From the NCBI RefSeq assembly GCF_021560175.1, contig NZ_CP091110.1:5024501-5088500 (forward strand): a DNA stretch of 64,000 nt, given 5' to 3'. Origin of the DNA: Neobacillus drentensis. GTDB taxonomy: Bacteria > Bacillota > Bacilli > Bacillales > Cytobacillaceae. The translations under genes were made by a program, and so were the position numbers. Shown one piece after another: positions 9,049 through 19,440 of this stretch (the first letter of the stretch is position 1; the number at the start of each line of letters is the position of its first letter). A model generated the notes under the pieces. It was not told the DNA's origin and did no database searches. It saw only the letters and a list, made by a program, of their open reading frames with translations.

Positions 9049-10023
9049 TTACCTTAACGGTGCAAAATCTTTTACCTGTTCTAGTATGTTTTCAATCTCA
9101 CCCAAAACATCCTGAGTTAATACCACATCCACTGCTTTAACATTCTCCACCACTTGCTCAGGACGGCTGGCCCCAATAATAGCCGAACTAATACTAGGGT
9201 GTCGAAGAATCCAGGCAAGTGCCAGCTGACTCAACGTTACACCTAACTCCTCAGCCACGCCATTCAATTGCTGAACACATTCTAAAACATCATTTCTAAA
9301 ATAACTATTAATCACCCAGTTAGTCGAATCATTCGCTGCCCGGCTGTCCTCAGGCTTCTCCGTATTAGGTTTATACTTTCCTGTTAAAACCCCTTGGGCT
9401 AACGGCGAAAAGACAATTTGGCCGATTCCTTTTTCCGTACAAACCGGCAGGACTTCCTTTTCTATATATCTCTCAAACATGTTATAGATTGGCTGATTGG
9501 AGATAATCGGCCGTAAGTGATTGGCCTTACCGAGTCCCACCGCGTTTTCAATTTGGGCAGCACTCCATTCACTGACGCCCGCATATAATATTTTCCCTTG
9601 CCTGATTAAATCATCTAATGCATATAGTGTTTCCTCTACTGGCACCTCTGGATCAAAGCGATGACATTGGTACAAATCAATATAGTCCAGGCCGAGCCGC
9701 TTAAGACTGGCGTCACATTGTTCAACGATATGCTTCCTTGATAATCCGCGCTCATTTGGCCGATCTCCCATTGGGAAGAATAGCTTTGTGGCGACTACAT
9801 AACTGCTCCTTGAATACACTTTTAGTGCTTCCCCAAGGACCTCTTCTGCTTTCCCGCCTTCGTAGGCATTCGCTGTATCAAAAAAATTAATACCAAGTTC
9901 ATATGCTTTATGGATGCAGTCGTATGCCGTATTGTCCGTGACAGCCTTCCCATATGTTAACCAGCTTCCTAAACCAATTTCACTAACCTTTAAACCGCTG
10001 TTTCCAAGTCTGCGATATTTCAT
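9049..10023 (-). CDS. Aldo/keto reductase (YghZ/Kv-beta-like)
   Basis: A 324-residue TIM-barrel NADPH-dependent oxidoreductase. The catalytic set is visible: Asp in NFFDTANAY near 49, Tyr55, Lys in VATKLF near 80, and His in YQCHRFD near 120. The C-terminal cofactor segment is present (SSAIIGASRPEQVVENVKAV). Sequence style and length match the group containing E. coli YghZ and potassium-channel beta subunits, which reduce aldehydes such as methylglyoxal; the physiological substrate cannot be read here. It lies 28 bp after the MATE exporter gene on the same strand, so the two are probably cotranscribed. Confidence 0.88.
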   Translation of the reverse strand: MKYRRLGNSGLKVSEIGLGSWLTYGKAVTDNTAYDCIHKAYELGINFFDTANAYEGGKAEEVLGEALKVYSRSSYVVATKLFFPMGDRPNERGLSRKHIVEQCDASLKRLGLDYIDLYQCHRFDPEVPVEETLYALDDLIRQGKILYAGVSEWSAAQIENAVGLGKANHLRPIISNQPIYNMFERYIEKEVLPVCTEKGIGQIVFSPLAQGVLTGKYKPNTEKPEDSRAANDSTNWVINSYFRNDVLECVQQLNGVAEELGVTLSQLALAWILRHPSISSAIIGASRPEQVVENVKAVDVVLTQDVLGEIENILEQVKDFAPLR

Positions 10024-10051
10024 TATTCAAGTCCCCTTATGCTCATTGATA

Positions 10052-11419
10052 TTAACCAGCCGTTATCGTTTTTGAATTAACAACCAATATTTTTTTCTCC
10101 CATGCCCGGCTTCTCCACCTGAAATACATGACAATGCCTCGTTCCCATTCATCGACGATAAAGGCAATCCAAATCCCAGCCAAGCCCAATCCCATATGAA
10201 TCCCTAATAAATAAGAAATGGGTACAGCAATCCCCCACATGGATAGCACGCCTATTTTCACTGAAAAAGCGGCATCACCGGTTGCGCGGAGTGAGTTGAC
10301 GACCAAGATGTTAAAGGTCCGGCCCGGTTCAAGTATCAAACACAATAGCAATAACTTACCACCGGTATGGATAATTTCTTTATCACTCGTAAAGATGCGC
10401 ATAATATCTTCTCTAAAAATAGCAACTATAATTGAGATGAAAATGGTAATAATAAAGCTAGATTTTAAACTTTTTAATAATTGCCGGTAGGCACCTTCAA
10501 AATCTCCTGCTCCTACTCGATATCCAATCAGAATTTGCGTTCCCTGCCCCATCGCTAATCCAAATAACATAATGAACGACATGATATTCCATGTATACAC
10601 TCGAGTGGAAAGAGCGGCCGCTCCAATAATCGCGGTAATAGCCGTCATCGCCATCTGGCTCGTATTATAGCTGATTTGTTCGCTGGCAGCCGGTATGCCA
10701 ATTTTTAAGATTTTTTTAATTTGTGATAGTTGGAAGTTAAAATAATCTTTCTTTCTTATAGCTATTGGAAGCCTTCTATACATTAGGATAAATGCAATAA
10801 GTAAAGCAGCAGCCCGGCTTAATGCAGTTGAAATAGCCACCCCCTTAACCCCCAGCACTGGGAATCCGAATAATCCAAAAATAACAATACTATTGCCAGC
10901 TAAGTGAATCACATTCATCATCACCGAGACAAACATGGCCTCTCTTGTAAAGCCATGTGCTCTTAAAATAGAGGAAACCGTAACGAGGACAGCTTGCAAA
11001 AACAAGGTCCCACCTACAATAGATAAATATTCGTAACCTATTTCAGCAATATCCGGTTTAAGGTGGAACAATGCTAAAAGCGGCCCTTTAAACGTAACCA
11101 TTAACAAGCTAACTGCCAATCCTATACCCAAATTAATGGATATGGATATCGCTGATGCCTGCTTTGCTTCTTTTCTCATACCCGCACCTAAGTATTGTGA
11201 AACAAGAACCGCCGTCCCTGTTGCAGTAAAACTGAAGATCAGTATCGTAAAAAAGACAAGCTGATTGGCAACACCAACAGCAGCTACCACGTGATCAGAA
11301 ATATGCGAGAGCATAATGGTGTCGGTACTGCCCATGATCGTTTGCAAGAATAACTCTACGAGAATAGGCCATGTGATCGTTCTTAAGCTCATGTTTCTTT
11401 GATCAATTGAAGTTGCCAT
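10052..11419 (-). CDS. MATE-family efflux transporter
   Basis: A 455-residue integral membrane protein with about twelve hydrophobic segments in two related halves, as in the MATE (NorM/DinF) family. Members export drugs or metabolites in exchange for Na+ or H+. Family-like features are ILVELFLQTIMGSTDTIMLS near the N-terminus and the LFGLAMGQGTQILIGYRVGAG segment at the start of the second half. The start at 11419 is chosen because AAGGTGG stands 8 nt upstream; the longer GTG start has no ribosome site. Probably cotranscribed with the downstream aldo/keto reductase. Substrate unknown. Confidence 0.88.
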   Translation of the reverse strand: MATSIDQRNMSLRTITWPILVELFLQTIMGSTDTIMLSHISDHVVAAVGVANQLVFFTILIFSFTATGTAVLVSQYLGAGMRKEAKQASAISISINLGIGLAVSLLMVTFKGPLLALFHLKPDIAEIGYEYLSIVGGTLFLQAVLVTVSSILRAHGFTREAMFVSVMMNVIHLAGNSIVIFGLFGFPVLGVKGVAISTALSRAAALLIAFILMYRRLPIAIRKKDYFNFQLSQIKKILKIGIPAASEQISYNTSQMAMTAITAIIGAAALSTRVYTWNIMSFIMLFGLAMGQGTQILIGYRVGAGDFEGAYRQLLKSLKSSFIITIFISIIVAIFREDIMRIFTSDKEIIHTGGKLLLLCLILEPGRTFNILVVNSLRATGDAAFSVKIGVLSMWGIAVPISYLLGIHMGLGLAGIWIAFIVDEWERGIVMYFRWRSRAWEKKILVVNSKTITAG

Positions 11420-11492
11420 TTTCCTGTCCACCTTATAAAATTTCACATCATAAAAGTTCGAACGAGACCAGCCGGTCTCTTCATTTTTACAG

Positions 11493-11525
11493 AAAAAGAT
11501 TCATATCATAAAAAGATATGAATCT
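11493..11525 (-). terminator. Terminator at the end of the arabinose operon
   Basis: Perfect 11-bp arms (11497-11507 and 11515-11525) with a 7-base loop, followed on the minus strand by TTTT. It lies just past the stop of the last GH43 gene (11540). Confidence 0.88.
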
Positions 11526-11539
11526 AATTATTAGTAGAG

Positions 11540-12505
11540 TTAACTAGGAAAACCTAGATTGGGAGTACCGTCCGGATTCCAGGTAAACTCTTTCGCGCAA
11601 GTGTGGCGATTTGGATCATATAGTGGATCTCCCACAATTTCTGTATAGTTTCTTACGTGATAGACAAGAATATCCTTGCTTCCATCTTCAGAAACTGTGA
11701 AACTATTATGTCCTGGACCATATTGACCTGCTTCATAATTGGTTTTAAATACCGGTGATTCCGATTTGCTCCATGAATTTGGGTCCAACAGGTCACTTGA
11801 TTCATCCGCAGTCAAAAGGCCCATGCAATAATTCTCATCCGTTGCACTTCCGGAATAGGAAACAAAAATCTTCCCATTTCTCTTTAGTACAGCTGGCCCT
11901 TCATTAACCCAGAATCCAATCGTTTCCCAATCATATTCCGGTTTAGCCATCATTACCTGCGGCCCTTTAATCGTCCAAGGGTTTTCTAACGGGGCAATGT
12001 AAAGATTGGAATTGCCGCGGATGTTAGGGTCCTTTTGAGCCCAGACAAGATAGTGCTGTCCTTTATGCTCGAAAGTTGTCGCATCTAATGCAAATGATTC
12101 CCAATCGGTTTTAATTTGTCCCTTTTCTTCCCAAGTACCTTCTAACGGGTTAGCAGATTTGTTTTCAATCACAAACATGCGATGTTGAAAAAGTCCATCG
12201 ATAATTTCTTTTGATGGTGCAGCAGCATAATAGATGTACCAGCTGCCATTGATATAATGGATTTCTGGTGCCCAAATCAGAGCACTCAATGGCCCGGTTT
12301 CATGCTTTTTCCAGGCGGTAACAGGTGCTGCATCCGCTATACCCTGGATGGTTTTTGAACGTCTAACCTCGATACGGTCGTATTCAGGAACAGATGCGGT
12401 ATAGTAATAATATCCATCCGTATGTTTATAGACCCATGGATCCGCTCTCTGCTCGATAATCAGATCCTGTGCTGTTTTGGCCTGTTCGATTGTTACTTTT
12501 ACCAT
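11540..12505 (-). CDS. GH43 exo-alpha-L-arabinofuranosidase, copy 2 of a tandem pair
   Basis: A 321-residue cytoplasmic GH43 enzyme. The N-terminal base is in RADPWVYKHTDG, the pKa modulator in FALDATTF near 165, and the acid in WVNEGPAV near 215. This sequence type (VPEYDRIEVRR, QYGPGHNSFTVSEDG) recalls the exo-1,5-alpha-L-arabinofuranosidase of Streptomyces avermitilis (GH43 subfamily 26 by recollection), which removes single arabinose units from arabinan chains. It is about three-quarters identical by eye to the gene just upstream (12545-13495), so the two arose by duplication. The chosen ATG has GGAAGGAAG 6 nt upstream; a longer frame lacks a ribosome site. It is the last gene of the ara operon. 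Confidence 0.85.
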   Translation of the reverse strand: MVKVTIEQAKTAQDLIIEQRADPWVYKHTDGYYYYTASVPEYDRIEVRRSKTIQGIADAAPVTAWKKHETGPLSALIWAPEIHYINGSWYIYYAAAPSKEIIDGLFQHRMFVIENKSANPLEGTWEEKGQIKTDWESFALDATTFEHKGQHYLVWAQKDPNIRGNSNLYIAPLENPWTIKGPQVMMAKPEYDWETIGFWVNEGPAVLKRNGKIFVSYSGSATDENYCMGLLTADESSDLLDPNSWSKSESPVFKTNYEAGQYGPGHNSFTVSEDGSKDILVYHVRNYTEIVGDPLYDPNRHTCAKEFTWNPDGTPNLGFPS

Positions 12506-12544
12506 CGTAATCTTCCTTCCAAACATAATGTCAGCTATTGTTTA

Positions 12545-13495
12545 TTATTTTGCATCGGCGACTGGGGCACCAAAATTCGGTGTTCCATCTTCGTTCCAAG
12601 TAAACACTTGTGCCCGAGTGTGGCGGTTCGGATCCCATAACGGATCGCCCTCAATATCCCGATAGTTACGAGCGTGATAGATCAGAATATCTTGGTTTCC
12701 GTCTTCTGATACTGTGAAACTGTTATGGCCCGGTCCATATTGACTGTTTTCTACATTTGTTTGAAATACAGGAGTTTCTGTTTTTTTCCATGATGCAGGG
12801 TCTAATAAATCACTATCTTCATCTGCAGAAAGGAGACCCATACAATAATTGTCATCTGTGGCACTTGCAGAATAGGAAATGAAGATCTTTCCATTTCTCT
12901 TTAATACTGCCGCTCCTTCGTTTACTAAGAAGCCGATGGTTTCCCAATCATATTCAGGCTTTGTGATCATCACTTGCGGCCCTTCAATCGTCCAAGGATT
13001 AACCATTTTAGCGATATAAAGATTAGAGTTGCCAACAATTTTGGGGTCTCTTTGGGCCCAAACATAGTACCTTTGCCCTTTATGCTCAAAGGTCGTAGCA
13101 TCCAGAGAGAATGACTCCCACTCTGTTACCACTTGACCCTTTTCTACCCAAGTTCCTTCCAGAGGGTTCACGGAATCATTTTCAATAACATACATGCGGT
13201 GATCAAAAATCTCATCTGCCCGTGCAGCCGCGAAATAGATATACCATTTTCCGTCAATGTAATGAATTTCAGGTGCCCAAATATTGGCACTCATTGGGCC
13301 TTCTTCATGTTTTCGCCAAGCAACGACAGGTTCTGCTTCACCTAACCCCTGTATGGTTGCAGCCCTTCTAACTTCAATCCGGTCATATTCCGGTACAGAT
13401 GCCGTGAAATAATAGTAACCATCCGTATGTTTATAGACCCATGGATCAGCACGCTGCTTGACAATGGGATTATTTAATATTTCGTTCTTCAACAT
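12545..13495 (-). CDS. GH43 exo-alpha-L-arabinofuranosidase, copy 1 of a tandem pair
   Basis: A 316-residue cytoplasmic GH43 enzyme with the same motifs as its downstream neighbour: RADPWVYKHTDG at the N-terminus, FSLDATTF in the middle and LVNEGAAVLK for the acid. The main differences from the second copy are at the extreme N-terminus and a four-residue shorter loop near residue 95 (RADEIFD here), close to where substrate-binding loops lie in the propeller. Probably releases arabinose from alpha-1,5 arabino-oligosaccharides. It lies 23 bp after araM in the ara operon, with AAAGGTGATC as ribosome site. Whether the two copies differ in specificity cannot be read from sequence. Confidence 0.85.
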   Translation of the reverse strand: MLKNEILNNPIVKQRADPWVYKHTDGYYYFTASVPEYDRIEVRRAATIQGLGEAEPVVAWRKHEEGPMSANIWAPEIHYIDGKWYIYFAAARADEIFDHRMYVIENDSVNPLEGTWVEKGQVVTEWESFSLDATTFEHKGQRYYVWAQRDPKIVGNSNLYIAKMVNPWTIEGPQVMITKPEYDWETIGFLVNEGAAVLKRNGKIFISYSASATDDNYCMGLLSADEDSDLLDPASWKKTETPVFQTNVENSQYGPGHNSFTVSEDGNQDILIYHARNYRDIEGDPLWDPNRHTRAQVFTWNEDGTPNFGAPVADAK

Positions 13496-13518
13496 ATTTG
13501 ATCACCTTTCTCTTTCAT

Positions 13519-14760
13519 TTATCTCACTTCTTCATGATGATTGACTTTGACTACCCCATTTAGAAACTTTAACGCTGTAAAACGATCTCTTAAATGGTGG
13601 GCTTCGGTTAAACTTCTCATGACAATATTTCCGTCAATCCCCAGTTGGCTCGGCAGTATTTCTCCTTCAACTTTTTCGATAAGTTCACGCAGTTGTGAGG
13701 CTTTTGGGATAGCCGCGTATACCGCTTTAATTTCTTCAATGTTTTCTTTAATATTTCGAACGATACTATAGTCTTCAATTGTTTTGATCGTATCATCTAA
13801 TTTTCTCAGTATATAGAGAAATGGGATAAATTCTCTTTCATATACTTCTGCCAGGAGAGCAACCGCCACCCCCACCTTGGCCCCGTGAAGGACTAGTGGG
13901 CGGTTTTGTCGTAAAAATTCCATCTCCCAATAGTGTGAGAGGTGATGCTCCCCTCCTGAAGCAGGATGGGATTGGCCAAATAGTAACATTGCTAATCCAG
14001 TTTGAATAAGGGCTTCAATTAAAATGCGGATCCCTTCTTCATCAGCGGCGGCAATTTTATCCACTTTCTCAACACATAGATTAAGAGCCTCTCTCGTAAT
14101 AGTTGCAACAAGGGGACAATAGGGTTCACCATAAACTAGATGCCCAAATTGCCAATCCGCAAGAGAGGTATATTTGGCTAACATATCCCCAAATCCGGCC
14201 GCAATCATTTTCTTAGGCGCATTTTTTAATACAATTAAATCAGCAAATACCGCAATTGGCGCCTTCATTTGAAAGGTTTTCTTCATTCCTCTCACAATTA
14301 GCGGGGCTCCCATTGATGTAAATCCATCAACGGAAGGAGCAGTAGGAACAGAAATGAACGGAATTTTCATTTTCGTACTTGTAAAGCGAGCGATATCATG
14401 GATAGTTCCAGAACCTACGGCTATAATGACATCCGTATCTTGTGACGTTTCCAACAATGCTTGTACTAAAGACTTTTCGTCTGCCACTACATCATTATTC
14501 TCGTCAGGCTGCAGCAAACAGGTAGAATAGCCGACCTTTGTTGTTGATAGATGCTTGGTTAGTTCTTCCCCAGCAGCACGAAAAGTCTGATCGTCTGCAA
14601 TGATGATTGCTTTTTTAAAAGATTTCTTTTCCAAATAAGCAACGGCATCCCCTAAAACATTGTTTCCTACTAAAATAGTCTCAATCGGAATCTGATTATG
14701 ATGAATGCCGCAGTCACAACTATTGGCTAAACTCATCATTTCCGTTATTATTTTTTTCAT
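13519..14760 (-). CDS. araM: AraM, sn-glycerol-1-phosphate dehydrogenase family
   Basis: A 413-residue protein of the iron/nickel-dependent dehydrogenase superfamily resembling Bacillus subtilis AraM. VGSGTIHDIARF is the nucleotide/phosphate segment near 105, VPTAPSVDGFTSMGAPL follows, and the metal site is in HPASGGEHHLSHYWE near 265. AraM reduces dihydroxyacetone phosphate to sn-glycerol 1-phosphate. In B. subtilis it also lies inside the ara operon, although its link to arabinose is unclear. The ATG at 14760 has AGGAG about 8 nt upstream; a longer frame would overlap galM and is not supported. Confidence 0.9.
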   Translation of the reverse strand: MKKIITEMMSLANSCDCGIHHNQIPIETILVGNNVLGDAVAYLEKKSFKKAIIIADDQTFRAAGEELTKHLSTTKVGYSTCLLQPDENNDVVADEKSLVQALLETSQDTDVIIAVGSGTIHDIARFTSTKMKIPFISVPTAPSVDGFTSMGAPLIVRGMKKTFQMKAPIAVFADLIVLKNAPKKMIAAGFGDMLAKYTSLADWQFGHLVYGEPYCPLVATITREALNLCVEKVDKIAAADEEGIRILIEALIQTGLAMLLFGQSHPASGGEHHLSHYWEMEFLRQNRPLVLHGAKVGVAVALLAEVYEREFIPFLYILRKLDDTIKTIEDYSIVRNIKENIEEIKAVYAAIPKASQLRELIEKVEGEILPSQLGIDGNIVMRSLTEAHHLRDRFTALKFLNGVVKVNHHEEVR

Positions 14761-14794
14761 TATTGTTTCTCCTGCTCCGTCAACTTTTTTCCCC

Positions 14795-15850
14795 CTATTT
14801 ATTAGCTGCAACTCCGAATTTATACTTTGTCACAGATGTGTACTCTTGGTCTTTTTCTAAGACCCAAGAAGGAAAGTTAGGATGGTGGACGGCATCTGGC
14901 AGCCCTTGTGTTTCCAAACAAATGCCAAGGTATTTACGGGACGGAACACCGTAGATCTCACCTTCTGATTTCATTTGGTTTCCAGAATAGACAACGACTC
15001 CTGGCTCATCGGTTTCAATGGTCAATGTACGTCCGCTCTCGGAATCTGTAAGAACAATTTCTTGGTCATTGTTGGATGATAATAGAAAGGGATGATCATA
15101 TCCTTGGCCGGCTAATTGATTTTGCGGATGATTGGCTTCAACCCCCGATTGAATCAATCGTTCACTAGTAAAATCAAACGGTGTCCCATAAACGTCAACC
15201 AGTTCTCCGGTTGGAAGCAATTCATCATTTAATTCTAGGAATTTATCACTTTTAATTGATAGTGAATGATTGAGAATATCCCGTTTAATATTTCCACTTA
15301 GGTTAAAATAGGAATGATTGGTCAGATTTAATAATGTCTTTTCATCCGAAATTCCAGAATAGTGGATGGTTAGTTCATTCTGATTATTAAGTGTATACGT
15401 TACCTTACTATTTACATTTCCTGGGTAACCCTCTTCACCATCAGGGCTCAAGTAGGAAAATTGAACACTTACTTCTTTGTCATTCTCTTTTATAGAAGCA
15501 TTCCAAATCACTTTATCGAACCCTTTATTCCCCCCATGGAGATGGTTGTTGTTTTCATTTTTTGCGAGGGTATAGGTTGTCCCGTCAAGTTCAAACGATC
15601 CGCCCTTTATGCGGCCGGCTACCCGTCCGACAACTGTACCGAAGAAATAACTCCCACTTACATATTCTGCTAATGTATCATATCCCAAAACAATGTTTTC
15701 AAAGTTTCCGTTCTGATCGGGAGTGATGATTTTAGTAATAATACAACCATAATTCAGACAAGTAAGCTCCATTCCATGGTCGTTAACGAGTGTATAAGAA
15801 TTAACAGTTTGATTGTTTAATTCACCAAACTTTTCTTGAATAACCTTCAT
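14795..15850 (-). CDS. galM: Aldose 1-epimerase (mutarotase)
   Basis: A 351-residue beta-sandwich protein of the GalM family. Recognisable are VVGRVAGRIKGG near 75, NNHLHGGNKGFDK near 100 (catalytic His), NLTNHSYFNLSG near 180 (second His) and the C-terminal GICLETQGLPDAVHHPNFP (catalytic Glu). It interconverts alpha and beta anomers of aldoses; here it would speed conversion of arabinose released by the arabinofuranosidases into the form used by AraA. The ribosome site AGGAGG is 5 nt before the ATG. It lies between abfA and araM in the ara operon, after a hairpin at 15885-15921. Confidence 0.92.
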   Translation of the reverse strand: MKVIQEKFGELNNQTVNSYTLVNDHGMELTCLNYGCIITKIITPDQNGNFENIVLGYDTLAEYVSGSYFFGTVVGRVAGRIKGGSFELDGTTYTLAKNENNNHLHGGNKGFDKVIWNASIKENDKEVSVQFSYLSPDGEEGYPGNVNSKVTYTLNNQNELTIHYSGISDEKTLLNLTNHSYFNLSGNIKRDILNHSLSIKSDKFLELNDELLPTGELVDVYGTPFDFTSERLIQSGVEANHPQNQLAGQGYDHPFLLSSNNDQEIVLTDSESGRTLTIETDEPGVVVYSGNQMKSEGEIYGVPSRKYLGICLETQGLPDAVHHPNFPSWVLEKDQEYTSVTKYKFGVAANK

Positions 15851-15882
15851 ATTCCTCCTGCCTTTCTGTCAAATAAAAAATA

Positions 15883-15921
15883 GTCCATATCCTCATAGTC
15901 TTGTTGACTAAGAGGATATGG
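15883..15921 (-). terminator. Hairpin with T-run inside the ara operon (partial terminator)
   Basis: CCATATCCTC (15885-15894) and GAGGATATGG (15912-15921) pair, with inner bases extending the stem; on the minus strand ACTATTTTTTATT follows. It lies between abfA and galM, so it may lower expression of the distal genes rather than end the operon. Confidence 0.6.
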
Positions 15922-15932
15922 AATAAAAAGAA

Positions 15933-17495
<1,563 letters not shown>

Positions 17496-17508
17496 CTATA
17501 AATTCTAG

Positions 17509-17781
17509 TTAACTGACTTTATCCCATTTGGGTTTACCTGCAAATGGACAAGCTTTGTTTTTAAACTTTGCCCGGTAGCGGACGATACATCCGCTATGTG
17601 CACAAGTGGTACCATATTGCAGGGAAGGACAGCTCTCACAAGTCTTCAGTCTTACTAGGTAGACCTCGTCAGAAACAATTACAGTTGGATTCTCTTCAGC
17701 TTCTTTTACTAGTTCCTGAATGACCTCTTCTGTCACCATTACACTTTCTACGCAGCCTTTACAAAGACTTTTTTGATTCAC
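17509..17781 (-). CDS. Small cysteine-rich protein, DUF6171-like
   Basis: A 90-residue protein with seven cysteines in paired order: Cys7 and Cys10 (CKGC), Cys48 and Cys51 (CESC), Cys60 and Cys65 (CAHSGC) and Cys78. This suggests zinc-ribbon folding. The pattern LKTCESCPSLQYGTTC...GCIVRYRAKFKNKACP matches what I recall of DUF6171, a Bacillales family of unknown function. It starts with GTG behind GGCGGGG. It sits inside the ara operon between two GH51 genes, with 65-nt and 21-nt gaps, so it is translated from the same transcript. Nothing in the sequence gives a catalytic role; metal binding or a regulatory role is a guess. Confidence 0.75.
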   Translation of the reverse strand: MNQKSLCKGCVESVMVTEEVIQELVKEAEENPTVIVSDEVYLVRLKTCESCPSLQYGTTCAHSGCIVRYRAKFKNKACPFAGKPKWDKVS

Positions 17782-17801
17782 CGTAATTCCCCGCCTTTCT
17801 T

Positions 17802-19289
17802 TTACTCGATTACTAATGTCACAACAGACATAGCTGGAAGCTTGATGGCTAATTTATCATTTTCAACCACTACACCAGTGAATTCAACTGGTTTCACAAC
17901 ATCCGGCTGTTCAAACGTATTATGAGCATTCATCGTGTCCGCAGTGATAATGGTGCCTGACACCTTTGTATTCGCTGCAATAATACCGCGCAGGTCTAAA
18001 TCTAGTTCAGCCCCGTTTTGGTGATCGATATTACATAAGCTTACATGGATTTTGCCTTCGGCATTTTTCGATGCTGATACCGTTACTTGCGGCAATGTTT
18101 CACCATTGTACTCATAAGCTCCGAAGGAAGAATCAACAGCTAAAACTTCTGCATCCTGGTGAACCTTGTACATATCAAACACGTGGTAAGTTGGAGTTAG
18201 GATCATCTGCTCGCCTTCTGTTAGAATCATGGCTTGGAGTACGTTAACGGTTTGAGCAATGTTTGTCATTTGAACACGATCTGCATGGTTATGAAAAATG
18301 TTAAAGTGTAATCCGGCTACTAACGCATCACGGATGGTATTTTGCTGATAAAGGAATCCTGGATTTGTACCTGGTTCTACGTCAAACCATGTACCCCACT
18401 CATCAATGATCATGCCAATTCGTTTTTGTGGATCATACTTATCCATAATGGTGCTATGTTTGGTAATCAACTCGTCCATATGAAGAGCTTTTTTCATGGT
18501 GATAAACCATTCATCTTCAGGGAAATCAATAGCAGAGCCCTTTCCTGTCCAGAATTCACCTGGGATCGTGTAATAGTGAAGGCTTAGTCCGTCCATTAAC
18601 CAATGGGCGTTTTTCATTAATACTTCTGTCCAGTTATAGTCATCGACATTGGCGCCGCCGGCAATCTTATAGATTTTGTTATCGCCGTAATTTCTTACAT
18701 ACGTTTGATAACGGCGATATAGATCTGCATAGTATTCAGGACGCATGTTTCCGCCGCAGCCCCAGTTTTCATTACCTACACCGAAATACGTTAATTTCCA
18801 AGGCTCCTCACGGCCATTTTCACTGCGCCAGTTGGCCATTGGTGATTCGCCTTCAAAGGTCATGTATTCAACCCACTCAGACATCTCTTGAACCGTACCA
18901 CTTCCAACGTTTCCGCAAATATATGGTTCGCACTCTAACAATTCACAAAGAAGCATAAATTCGTGTGTACCAAAGTGGTTGTTTTCAACGACACCGCCCC
19001 AGTGGGTATTCACCATGCGTTTACGGTTTTCCTTAGGACCAATACCATCTTTCCAGTGGTATTCATCGGCAAAACATCCGCCCGGCCAGCGAAGAACCGG
19101 AACTTTAATATTCTTTAATGCTGTTAATACATCATTGCGAATCCCTTTTGTATTGGGGATGGAGGAATCCTCCCCTACCCAAATACCTTCATAAATACAT
19201 CTTCCAAGGTGTTCTGCAAAATGACCATAAATATTCTTATTTATTTTCCCTTTTTGAACATCAGCGTTGATAATTACTTTGTTTGCCAA
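17802..19289 (-). CDS. abfB: Alpha-L-arabinofuranosidase, GH51 (AbfB / Abf2-like)
   Basis: A 495-residue GH51 enzyme very close to Bacillus subtilis Abf2/XsaB in length and sequence. The acid/base is in [13 protein letters not shown] near 170 and the nucleophile in [11 protein letters not shown] near 290. It removes arabinofuranosyl residues from arabinan and arabinoxylan oligosaccharides in the cytoplasm; in B. subtilis the two GH51 enzymes have different linkage preferences. I place the start at the TTG at 19287-19289, which gives [11 protein letters not shown]. The in-frame ATG 15 bases upstream is itself part of the Shine-Dalgarno (ATGGAGGCG) and so cannot be the start. It follows araA after a strong hairpin (19379-19409). 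Confidence 0.92.
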   Translation of the reverse strand: MANKVIINADVQKGKINKNIYGHFAEHLGRCIYEGIWVGEDSSIPNTKGIRNDVLTALKNIKVPVLRWPGGCFADEYHWKDGIGPKENRKRMVNTHWGGVVENNHFGTHEFMLLCELLECEPYICGNVGSGTVQEMSEWVEYMTFEGESPMANWRSENGREEPWKLTYFGVGNENWGCGGNMRPEYYADLYRRYQTYVRNYGDNKIYKIAGGANVDDYNWTEVLMKNAHWLMDGLSLHYYTIPGEFWTGKGSAIDFPEDEWFITMKKALHMDELITKHSTIMDKYDPQKRIGMIIDEWGTWFDVEPGTNPGFLYQQNTIRDALVAGLHFNIFHNHADRVQMTNIAQTVNVLQAMILTEGEQMILTPTYHVFDMYKVHQDAEVLAVDSSFGAYEYNGETLPQVTVSASKNAEGKIHVSLCNIDHQNGAELDLDLRGIIAANTKVSGTIITADTMNAHNTFEQPDVVKPVEFTGVVVENDKLAIKLPAMSVVTLVIE

Positions 19290-19378
19290 AAAAAACGCCT
19301 CCATTTTTTGATATTTTCTGAAACGTTGATTCGATTCCTAATCGTTTTGAAGACAATAGAAATATGTCTCAACTTAAC

Positions 19379-19409
19379 AACAGGGCTATTATTTTCTAAT
19401 AGCCCTGTT
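19379..19409. promoter_or_regulatory. Intra-operon stem-loop between araA and abfB
   Basis: A perfect 13-bp stem (19379-19391 with 19397-19409) and a five-base loop. In the direction of transcription (minus) it is not followed by a T-run, so it is more likely an mRNA-stabilising or processing element protecting the araD-araA part than a terminator. Confidence 0.6.
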
Positions 19410-19440
19410 ATTTTTATTTAGTAGTCTTTAACCTTTTTAA

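Noticed and set aside
11464..11479. GAGACC/GGTCTC inverted repeat upstream of the MATE gene
   Set aside because: Short arms with a four-base loop and no second copy; could be a regulator site but I have no further support.
19379..19409. Rho-independent terminator of a plus-strand transcript
   Set aside because: A T-rich tail exists on the plus side, but no plus-strand gene ends here; I kept it as an intra-operon hairpin of the ara operon.
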